DNA of 47,503 bases from a virus, in the IMG/VR virus record IMGVR_UViG_3300027849_000015, positions 1 through 47,503 of that record; one strand, given 5' to 3'. Position 1 is the stretch's first letter. Each line of letters begins with the position of its first letter. Position numbers and translations under genes: made by a program. This document shows positions 42,313 through 47,503 of the stretch, in pieces. The notes under the pieces are model-generated. The model saw only the letters and a program-made list of their open reading frames with translations. It made no database searches and had not been told where the DNA came from.

Positions 42313-42624
42313 ATGCACTGGATAGATAAATATAGGGTATTTCCAAGGGTAGTTTTGGTAGGGTACATGCTAGCCCTAGCATTATCATTGCAATGGTACT
42401 TTGCTTTTGAGATAAAATACCAAACACAATGTGACGCAAAAACAATAGATGTGTTGCTAGCATCAGGCAGCGACCTGAAAACTGCACAGTCCATAGCTTG
42501 TACAACAGTTGATGTAATAGGGCAGCCAAATGGTTATACCGCATTAATGAGTGTACTTACTGGCTCAGCCGCCGCAATATTTAGCTTTTATGTTAGTTCG
42601 GGTCCTGCACGTAAAGATCCATAA
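42313..42624 (+). CDS. Small membrane protein, possible holin
   Basis: A 103-residue protein with two hydrophobic segments: about residues 12-30 (VVLVGYMLALALSLQWYF) and 75-93 (LTGSAAAIFSFYVSSG). The opening (DKYRVFPRVVL) resembles small phage membrane proteins often found near lysis genes. It lies just ahead of the spanins and upstream of the endolysin, so a holin role is reasonable but unproven. Confidence 0.65.
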   Translation: MHWIDKYRVFPRVVLVGYMLALALSLQWYFAFEIKYQTQCDAKTIDVLLASGSDLKTAQSIACTTVDVIGQPNGYTALMSVLTGSAAAIFSFYVSSGPARKDP

Positions 42625-42630
42625 ATTAAC

Positions 42631-42659
42631 TTGCTAAACACTAAAATTATTGATATAAT
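42631..42659 (+). promoter_or_regulatory. Promoter of the lysis/ClpP unit
   Basis: TTGCTA (42631-42636), 17 bases, TATAAT (42654-42659), then AGTTTTAAGAAATAAGGAG. Confidence 0.85.
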
Positions 42660-42687
42660 AGTTTTAAGAAATAAGGAGAACATAACA

Positions 42688-42813
42688 ATGGAAATTTGGA
42701 AACCATTTGAACCGCTTTTACTAGGAGAACCTGGCTGCACATACGAGCAAGACTTGGAGACAGCATTTATGGCTACTTGCATTATATTGGAGATAATGAT
42801 TCATGATTACTAA
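42688..42813 (+). CDS. 41-residue protein ahead of the spanins
   Basis: Starts at an ATG with AAGGAG upstream (MEIWKPFEPLLLGEPGCTYE). A longer in-frame TTG start would lie on the promoter. It overlaps the i-spanin gene by 11 bases. Unknown function. Confidence 0.65.
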   Translation: MEIWKPFEPLLLGEPGCTYEQDLETAFMATCIILEIMIHDY

Positions 42814-43180
42814 TATTTTAATAGGAACCACAGTTTTTACACTATCTCTTTGTGCTTACTTAGGTAATCAGCTAAAAGAAGAAACGAAAGCACATGGTAT
42901 GACTATCGCAAGTCTTGTTCAATCTGAAGCTGTAGTAGCTAAGCTACAAGAGTCTATTATAGACATGCGTGTAGAACAAGTTATAGCTGAAGAAGTATCA
43001 TTAGAAATTACTAACGACTTTAACGAGGCTAAACGAGATTTAAGTGAGATGCGTACCCGTGAAGCAACAGTACTAAAACGAAAGTCTCTTGTAGCCTTAA
43101 AAATTAATAAAGCATTCAAAAAGAGTCAAGAAAGGTTAGCTTGCATTACAGGAGATAAACGATTATGTGGAAACAAATAA
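42803..43180 (+). CDS. i-spanin (Rz-like inner-membrane subunit)
   Basis: A 125-residue type II membrane protein: one N-terminal transmembrane segment (ILIGTTVFTLSLCAYLG) and then a long charged periplasmic coiled coil (EETKAHGMTIASLVQ to TNDFNEAKRDLSEM). It overlaps the lipoprotein gene by 16 bases, as in Rz/Rz1 pairs. It should join the o-spanin across the periplasm and fuse the membranes at lysis. Confidence 0.82.
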   Translation: MITNILIGTTVFTLSLCAYLGNQLKEETKAHGMTIASLVQSEAVVAKLQESIIDMRVEQVIAEEVSLEITNDFNEAKRDLSEMRTREATVLKRKSLVALKINKAFKKSQERLACITGDKRLCGNK

Positions 43181-43482
43181 TCCTAGCAGCAATGTTAGTG
43201 GGTTGTACAAGTACGCCACCTATTACTGTGCCTGTAATTGTAGAAGTTCCTGAGTACCACCCCTCAATGCCTATACCTTACTCAGTATGTAATGTAGTAT
43301 GGGAAGTATTAAGAGTAGAAAACTTAGCTAAAGTAGCGGTATCTTATAACGATAACCTCACCTTAGCTATTTGTCTTGGAGATGTAGAAAGATATATCTT
43401 ACAATTAAAAAACGTAGCTTGTTATTATAGACAAGATTTAAAAGAATACATATGTAGTAAGGAACAACATGTCAGCAAATAA
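43165..43482 (+). CDS. o-spanin (Rz1-like lipoprotein)
   Basis: A 105-residue protein with a lipoprotein signal: MWKQIILAAMLVGCTS, with the lipobox LVGC at residues 11-14. A proline-rich start of the mature part (TPPITVPVIVEVPEYHPSMP) fits Rz1. Four later cysteines (VCNVV, AICLG, ACYY, ICSK) are unusual. Partner of the overlapping i-spanin. Confidence 0.82.
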   Translation: MWKQIILAAMLVGCTSTPPITVPVIVEVPEYHPSMPIPYSVCNVVWEVLRVENLAKVAVSYNDNLTLAICLGDVERYILQLKNVACYYRQDLKEYICSKEQHVSK

Positions 43483-44104
43483 TAGATTATCTAAGGTATA
43501 CAATAAACCTCGTGGAAGCGTTGATAGCGATATTTACTTGGTTGGAGCAATCGAGGCTCCTGAGTATTACCTAGAAGAGTTCCAAACACTACGGGAAGCA
43601 ACAGCGGGCGAAAATATAACTATATACATTAACTCGGGAGGCGGTAGAGTAGACACAGCAGTACAAATGCTAGCAGGTATTAGAAATACTGCGGCAAAGG
43701 TTACTTGTGTTATAGAAGGTTGTTGCCATTCAGCAGCTACTTATGTATTTTTAGCAGCGGACGAGTGGATAGTAAATCACAACAGTCTTATGTTGATTCA
43801 CAACTATTCAGGCGGTGCTTATGGAAAAGGTGGTGAGTTGGTTGATAACGTTATTGCTAATGATAAGTGGGTTAAGAACCTAATGGTAGATGTATACAAA
43901 GGATTCCTTACAGAGGAAGAATTAGAAACTGTATTATTAAACCAGGATCTTTGGCTAGAAACTGATAGTATTAACGAGAGACTACAAAATGTAGTTGTTT
44001 TACGTCAAGAAGCCATTCAAGAGCATGAAGATGCTATGAGAGAAGAAGTTAAGAAAAAACTTAAAGAGTTAAGTGATGAAGAACCAGAAGGCAGTCCTAT
44101 ATAG
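43469..44104 (+). CDS. ClpP-like serine protease
   Basis: A 211-residue protein of the ClpP/crotonase fold. IYINSGGGRVDTAVQML is the oxyanion-hole strand; the catalytic Ser88 is in GCCHSAATYVFLA, His111 in MLIHNYSG, and D166 in WLETDSI is a candidate third residue. T5 also carries a Clp-type protease gene. In phages it may act in head maturation or alter host proteolysis; there is no capsid gene nearby. It overlaps the o-spanin by 14 bases. The C-terminal 35 residues are highly charged. Confidence 0.87.
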   Translation: MSANNRLSKVYNKPRGSVDSDIYLVGAIEAPEYYLEEFQTLREATAGENITIYINSGGGRVDTAVQMLAGIRNTAAKVTCVIEGCCHSAATYVFLAADEWIVNHNSLMLIHNYSGGAYGKGGELVDNVIANDKWVKNLMVDVYKGFLTEEELETVLLNQDLWLETDSINERLQNVVVLRQEAIQEHEDAMREEVKKKLKELSDEEPEGSPI

Positions 44105-44143
44105 TATAGTTGAGACTCCCCCTTAACAAATTTAAAATATTAC

Positions 44144-44172
44144 TTGCCAAATGCCTAATAACTTGATATAAT
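44144..44172 (+). promoter_or_regulatory. Promoter of the TTGCNN class
   Basis: TTGCCA (44144-44149), 17 bases, TATAAT (44167-44172), then AGTTTCAGAAATTAAGAAAA and GGAATAAG. Confidence 0.9.
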
Positions 44173-44202
44173 AGTTTCAGAAATTAAGAAAAGGAATAAG
44201 TA

Positions 44203-44394
44203 ATGAAGATATATGTAGCAATAAATAAGTCGTGTTTAATTACACATTACTTTGACTCTGAACAAGCAGTCAACGCCTTACTTACTATGGACAACTCTGC
44301 GTGGGTACGTAGCGGAGAGTTTACTATTATAGGTAAAGTATCTGGTATGGTAATTAAAGATATTAAATCAGTGTATAAATTATATGGAATATAG
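44203..44394 (+). CDS. Unknown 63-residue protein
   Basis: First gene behind the 44144 promoter; ATG after AAAAGGAATAAGTA. A small alpha/beta-looking protein (KIYVAINKSCLITHYFDSEQ; VSGMVIKDIKSVYKLYG). No family recognised. Confidence 0.7.
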   Translation: MKIYVAINKSCLITHYFDSEQAVNALLTMDNSAWVRSGEFTIIGKVSGMVIKDIKSVYKLYGI

Positions 44395-44422
44395 TCCATA
44401 GTAAAAGGAATAAGGAATCCCA

Positions 44423-44605
44423 GTGTTAGAAACTATCATAGGCATATTTTTGGTAATATGTTATTTAGCTCCCGCGATACTAGCAGAGTTAAGAAACCAT
44501 AAAAACGTGTATGGCATATTAATGTCAAGTGTATTTTTAAATTGGACAGTAGTGGGGTGGTTTGCAAACCTACACTGGAGTATGTCAAAAAAGAAGGATA
44601 TGTAA
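44423..44605 (+). CDS. Superinfection-immunity family membrane protein
   Basis: A 60-residue protein with two membrane segments: LETIIGIFLVICYLAPAIL and YGILMSSVFLNWTVVGWF, joined by AELRNHKN. The P-x-x-x-A-x-x-R-x-H-x-N, N-W-T-x-x-G-W pattern matches the Imm_superinfect family (T4 Imm-related), which blocks entry of DNA from later phages. The GTG start at 44423 has AAGGA upstream. The stop overlaps the next start (TAATG). Confidence 0.88.
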   Translation: MLETIIGIFLVICYLAPAILAELRNHKNVYGILMSSVFLNWTVVGWFANLHWSMSKKKDM

Positions 44606-44769
44606 TGGAAAAGCAAGGTTTTGAGGATTATTTCTTAAATTTGGGATATAAACACTCCAATAACTTAAGTTGGTTAAACGGGTGGACTCGTGCAGAACGA
44701 GAATCTCGTTGTGGTTGGTATGACGAAATAGGGAGACCAAACAGTGATCGCAACAAAGATAAGTCCTAA
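44605..44769 (+). CDS. Unknown 54-residue protein
   Basis: Starts MEKQGFEDYFLNLGYKHS at a TAATG overlap with the immunity gene and overlaps the endolysin by 26 bases. Its C-terminus is charged (RPNSDRNKDKS). No family recognised. Confidence 0.65.
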   Translation: MEKQGFEDYFLNLGYKHSNNLSWLNGWTRAERESRCGWYDEIGRPNSDRNKDKS

Positions 44770-45223
44770 CTTTTGGCTTTCTGAGTTTGAAAAGTCAAGT
44801 ACAGCAGTTAGGTATGGTATTGATAACTTAGCTACCACAGAAGTAAAAGAAAAACTAGAGCTTTTATGTTTAAGAGTGTTACAGCCTACTAGAGATTATT
44901 TTGTAGAAAAGAGAGTGGCTAGAGGTATGACAATTAACTCAGGCTTTCGTTGCGTAGAGTTAAATAGAAATTTAGGATCTAGTGACAATAGTCAGCATGT
45001 TTTGGGCGAAGCTGCCGATGTTGAAATGCGTGGTGTTGATAATTACGTATTAGCTACTTGGATTAGAGAAAACTTAGAGTTTGATCAGTTAATCCTAGAA
45101 TTTTATGATGGCGTAGATCCTTCTTCTGGTTGGGTTCATGTTTCATACAAAGAAAATAATAATAGAGGCGAGTGCTTAACCATTAATAAAGGCACTGTTA
45201 AACGAGGGCTAATAAAAGGATAA
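44744..45223 (+). CDS. Endolysin, M15-type peptidase
   Basis: A 159-residue peptidoglycan peptidase. Zinc and catalytic motifs: INSGFRCVELNRNLG, SSDNSQHVLGEAADVEM (H and D ligands) and SGWVHVSYK (catalytic and third-ligand His). It begins ISPNFWLSEFEKSSTAVRYG, the usual start of the M15_3 phage and tail-associated peptidases. T5 Lys is an L-alanyl-D-glutamate peptidase of the same clan. No signal peptide, so it needs a holin. The GTG start at 44744 has GGGAG 8 bases upstream. Confidence 0.92.
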   Translation: MIATKISPNFWLSEFEKSSTAVRYGIDNLATTEVKEKLELLCLRVLQPTRDYFVEKRVARGMTINSGFRCVELNRNLGSSDNSQHVLGEAADVEMRGVDNYVLATWIRENLEFDQLILEFYDGVDPSSGWVHVSYKENNNRGECLTINKGTVKRGLIKG

Positions 45224-45228
45224 ATAAT

Positions 45229-45546
45229 TTGGATTCTATTGAAACGTGGGGCAAGGGTTGCCGCAGATTAAGAGGAAAGGCTTCCAAACTAGAAATTATT
45301 ACAACTATCAGCGAAGAAACTAGCACTAAGGTGTTAGATATTGGGGGTCTGACTATATCAGACTTAAATAAAATATTAAAGACAGCAAAAGAGCACACCA
45401 AGTTTTCAAAAGAAATGCCTACTGGTAGATTAAAACAACCTTATATAAAAATATTAAATAGTATATTCCCAGAGGTAACGGCTTTCGATAAACTCCCAGT
45501 AGCATCTCTACAGTCTTTACTTGGGGCATTTATATATGTGGAATAA
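45229..45546 (+). CDS. RLKxPYI-domain protein with a TTG start
   Basis: A 105-residue protein. The TTG at 45229 has AAAGGA 8 bases upstream. The N-terminus is basic (TWGKGCRRLRGKASKLE). Residues about 40-104 form the domain shared with the proteins at 34560 and 41529: TISDLNKILKT, MPTGRLKQPYIKIL, FDKLPVASLQSLLGAF. The function is unknown. Confidence 0.75.
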   Translation: MDSIETWGKGCRRLRGKASKLEIITTISEETSTKVLDIGGLTISDLNKILKTAKEHTKFSKEMPTGRLKQPYIKILNSIFPEVTAFDKLPVASLQSLLGAFIYVE

Positions 45547-45721
45547 CGTATTACCTACTACAGCATTAACTATGGGAATATTATTATTAGTAGCTATTAT
45601 TGTCGTACCAACCATTTGGGCGATTTTTACTTTTACAACACTAACTTTAATCGAAACTAGTTTACTAGTATTAGCAGTTAGTTCAATAGGAAATTTAGTA
45701 GGTCGAATCCTACGGTGGTAA
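45536..45721 (+). CDS. Small two-helix membrane protein
   Basis: A 61-residue protein (MWNNVLPTTALTMGILLLVA) with two hydrophobic helices and a basic end (GRILRW). It overlaps the previous gene by 11 bases. The location after the endolysin makes a second holin or antiholin possible, but nothing in the sequence proves it. Confidence 0.6.
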   Translation: MWNNVLPTTALTMGILLLVAIIVVPTIWAIFTFTTLTLIETSLLVLAVSSIGNLVGRILRW

Positions 45722-45727
45722 CAAATT

Positions 45728-45898
45728 ATGAATAAAGATGATTACGCATACGCTATGGCTACACTATTATGTTTAGACCGTGGTATGGAAAAAGATTTAA
45801 TGCAGCTATCAATAGAAACATTAGCTAAAATGTACGTAAGCTACGTAGACAACGCAAAACGTTCTAATGACGCTATAGAGCGTGCTAGTGCATTATAA
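45728..45898 (+). CDS. Unknown 56-residue protein
   Basis: Helical small protein (MNKDDYAYAMATLLCLDRGM; TLAKMYVSYVDNAKR). The ribosome site is weak. It overlaps the next frame by 11 bases. Confidence 0.6.
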   Translation: MNKDDYAYAMATLLCLDRGMEKDLMQLSIETLAKMYVSYVDNAKRSNDAIERASAL

Positions 45899-46073
45899 CA
45901 AGAACCTACCCCCAGTTGGAATTAAGCTTCTTGTTAAAGAGGCAGACACATGGCACCTAGTGACTAGGTCTAAGTGGGCAAATAGAAACACCGAATTTGT
46001 TGATTTCAATGGTGTTGATAAAATTTTTACTTTAAATATAAAGCGAGGCAACATAAAGTGGATGTATCCCTAG
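45888..46073 (+). CDS. Unknown small protein with a GTG start
   Basis: A 61-residue protein (VHYNKNLPPVGIKLLVKEAD; WHLVTRSKWANRNTEFVDFN). The GTG at 45888 has TAGAG 7 bases upstream; a GTG at 45882 is an alternative. It looks beta-rich. No family recognised. Confidence 0.6.
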   Translation: MHYNKNLPPVGIKLLVKEADTWHLVTRSKWANRNTEFVDFNGVDKIFTLNIKRGNIKWMYP

Positions 46074-46207
46074 TAGTAGATGAATACATAATAGTAGTAT
46101 GGCACTTAGCGTTTTGCACACCAGACAATTGGGAGAGTATAGTTGATTATTTCGTTTACACAGTTCGTCAAAGAACTAAAACCATTTTACAATGGGCAGG
46201 TATTTAA
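46058..46207 (+). CDS. Possible 49-residue protein, overlapping two neighbours
   Basis: The GTG at 46058 has GAGG 9 bases upstream (VDVSLVVDEYIIVVWHLAFC). It overlaps the next ORF by 65 bases. The first part looks coding; the second may be only the shadow of the next frame. Confidence 0.45.
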   Translation: MDVSLVVDEYIIVVWHLAFCTPDNWESIVDYFVYTVRQRTKTILQWAGI

Positions 46208-46520
46208 TCCTGCAATTCAAGAAGAATACTTACATAATGGTAGGTTAGATACTAAGTACGTTGAACATATATTAGAGCAGAGAACGACAGAAAGCAAAAT
46301 GAGAAGTCTGGTCAACTCTGAGTTTGGTATGGTTACGTTTGAGGTACCAGAATTAACCAATGAAGTTACTAAAGATACGTTTTTTAAACATTACCAGTTC
46401 GGTAAATTTACTAACGTCCGTGGTTGGATAGGCTTTTTTGACAGGGCACACAATTTATTATTGACTAAGGAATCCTTATATGACTACATCTTGGACAGAG
46501 AAATTAACCTCGAAGCGTGA
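46143..46520 (+). CDS. Unknown 125-residue protein
   Basis: The TTG at 46143 has GGGAG 7 bases upstream; the next ATG is 50 codons downstream. The product (ISFTQFVKELKPFYNGQVFN to FGKFTNVRGWIGFFDRAHNL) is mixed alpha/beta. No family recognised. Confidence 0.7.
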   Translation: MIISFTQFVKELKPFYNGQVFNPAIQEEYLHNGRLDTKYVEHILEQRTTESKMRSLVNSEFGMVTFEVPELTNEVTKDTFFKHYQFGKFTNVRGWIGFFDRAHNLLLTKESLYDYILDREINLEA

Positions 46521-46761
46521 GGAATATAAAGCATTACATGAACAGTACATACCCCTTAAAGCCGATCTTATAATGATAGGGGAGTTACTAGCTAATGTTG
46601 AATATGAAGAAGATCAAATAGATTGTATAGTAGAAGTAGGTAAGGAACTACTATCTGATGTGGAGTACCTAGACAGAAAGATGTTCGTTACTGAGCAGAT
46701 AATTGAGGTCTACGAACGCTATGAAGAGATGGAAGAAATGGAAAACATGCCAATGCATTAA
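46480..46761 (+). CDS. Unknown acidic helical protein
   Basis: A 93-residue protein, mostly helical and acidic (KREEYKALHEQYIPLKADL; the Glu/Met-rich end ERYEEMEEMENMPMH), so probably coiled-coil. It overlaps the previous gene by 41 bases and ends just before a terminator. Confidence 0.7.
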   Translation: MTTSWTEKLTSKREEYKALHEQYIPLKADLIMIGELLANVEYEEDQIDCIVEVGKELLSDVEYLDRKMFVTEQIIEVYERYEEMEEMENMPMH

Positions 46762-46763
46762 TT

Positions 46764-46788
46764 AAGCTGCCTTCGGGTAGCTTTTTTG
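46764..46788 (+). terminator. Rho-independent terminator with UUCG loop
   Basis: AAGCTGCC, loop TTCG, GGTAGCTT (one G-T pair), then a T-run. Confidence 0.9.
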
Positions 46789-46801
46789 CGTTTAAAATCT
46801 A

Positions 46802-46830
46802 TTGCCAAACACTTAAATTATTGTTATAAT
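46802..46830 (+). promoter_or_regulatory. Promoter for the glyA unit
   Basis: TTGCCA (46802-46807), 17 bases, TATAAT (46825-46830), then a short leader and AAGGAG. Confidence 0.88.
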
Positions 46831-46859
46831 ATGTTTAAGAAATAAAGGAGAGATCATGT

Positions 46860-47003
46860 ATGACAAAAGAAATAGAAGAATTACAAGACATTATACGGGA
46901 CGCACCCCTGAATTGGAGCGCCAACGTCAAGCTAGGCAGACTTATTAAAGAGTATGGCGATGAACTTGACGCACAACAAGATAAAGAACTTAAGGAATTA
47001 TAA
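46860..47003 (+). CDS. Small acidic protein ahead of glyA
   Basis: A 47-residue protein ([37 protein letters not shown]). The ATG has AAGGAG 9 bases upstream. It stops one base before the glyA GTG. No family recognised. Confidence 0.65.
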   Translation: MTKEIEELQDIIRDAPLNWSANVKLGRLIKEYGDELDAQQDKELKEL

Positions 47004-47004
47004 A

Positions 47005-47503
47005 GTGGATAGTAGAATAGAAGAGATATTATATCAAGAAAAAAAGCGTCAACAGATAACAATAGAATTAATTGCTAGTGAAAACTTTGCGTCAGACGCA
47101 GTAATGCAGTTGAATGGCTCTATTTTTACAAACAAGTATGCTGAGGGGTACCCTGGTAAGCGTTACTACAATGGTTGTGAGCATATGGATGAGATAGAGA
47201 CTCTAGCAATAGACCAGCTTAAAGAAATCTATGGTTGTGGGTTTGCTAATGTACAGCCACATTCTGGGGCTAATGCTAATACTGCCGTATACAATGCATT
47301 TCTTAACCCAGGCGATAAACTTCTAGGTATGGATCTTTCTAGTGGAGGCCATTTAACTCATGGAGCTAAGGCAGCAATGCCTGGTAAGATATATGACTGT
47401 GAAACCTATGGTGTAGACGAGAATGGATTAATTGATATGGAGGAAGTCCTATCATTAGCTATTCAACATAAACCTAAGATGATTGTAGCAGGAGCTTCAG
47501 CAT
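47005..47503 (+). CDS. glyA: Serine hydroxymethyltransferase (3' end outside window)
   Basis: The first 166 codons of GlyA, the PLP enzyme that turns serine and tetrahydrofolate into glycine and methylene-THF, the cofactor used by ThyA. Signature parts: [76 protein letters not shown]. The GTG at 47005 has AAGGA 8 bases upstream. The PLP lysine lies beyond the window. With DHFR and ThyA the phage encodes the whole thymidylate cycle. A role in base modification cannot be excluded. Confidence 0.95.
   Translation, partial: MDSRIEEILYQEKKRQQITIELIASENFASDAVMQLNGSIFTNKYAEGYPGKRYYNGCEHMDEIETLAIDQLKEIYGCGFANVQPHSGANANTAVYNAFLNPGDKLLGMDLSSGGHLTHGAKAAMPGKIYDCETYGVDENGLIDMEEVLSLAIQHKPKMIVAGASA

Noticed and set aside
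42255-42544. Antisense ORFs under the holin-like gene
   Set aside because: No promoter or ribosome site, and the sense frame has clear membrane segments.
46856-46948. Basic 30-residue ORF beginning [13 protein letters not shown]
   Set aside because: It is in another frame over the better-supported acidic protein at 46860; the ribosome spacing favours 46860.

Overview
This window is a piece of a lytic tailed-phage genome related to coliphage T5 (Demerecviridae-like siphophage). Three things point there: a block of replication genes in the T5 'D region' order, an NAD-dependent DNA ligase split into two genes, and a nucleotide-metabolism block (phoH, nrdA, nrdB, dihydrofolate reductase, thymidylate synthase) on the opposite strand. 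The AT-rich composition and overall gene content suggest a marine gammaproteobacterial host such as Vibrio or a relative; that is inference, not proof.

Layout. 1-4.6 kb (+): the end of a very large repeat-rich tail/host-specificity protein and a DUF4376 (tail-fibre-assembly-like) protein, closed by a bidirectional terminator. 4.7-26.5 kb (-), read from right to left: a gene of unknown function, an origin-binding primase-like/helicase protein, small regulatory or DNA-binding genes, an HNH nuclease, a PC4-like coactivator lacking a normal start, the two ligase subunits around a D5-like four-repeat DNA-binding protein, a replicative helicase, primase, family-A DNA polymerase, UvsW/D10-like helicase, ssDNA-binding protein, the Mre11/Rad50-like D12/D13 pair, a Holliday-junction-resolvase-like nuclease, flap nuclease and dUTPase. 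26.5-27.06 kb is a gene-free divergent control region with three sigma70-type promoters and a possibly structured leader RNA. 27.1-32.7 kb (+): phoH, nrdA, a glutaredoxin-NrdB fusion, DHFR and thymidylate synthase. 32.7-47.5 kb (+): an accessory arm of small genes, two clear tRNAs (Ala, Thr), two tRNA-like elements, a roughly 580-nt structured non-coding RNA candidate, a surface-protein cluster with a 26-residue leucine-rich repeat, a lysis module (holin-like, i-spanin, o-spanin, M15 endolysin), ClpP-like protease, superinfection-immunity protein, and the start of serine hydroxymethyltransferase.

Control. Nearly every transcription unit begins with the same promoter design, TTGACA or TTGCNN, exactly 17 bases, then TATAAT, often followed by a conserved short leader. 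Many genes overlap by ATGA or TAATG, so translation is probably coupled. The nucleotide genes feed dNTPs (NrdA/B, DHFR, ThyA, dUTPase and probably GlyA for the folate cycle) to the minus-strand replisome. The most interesting unexplained parts are the large RNA at 35.4-36.0 kb, the leader RNA at 26.5-26.8 kb, the frame-interrupted PC4 gene, and a C-terminal domain shared by three otherwise different proteins.
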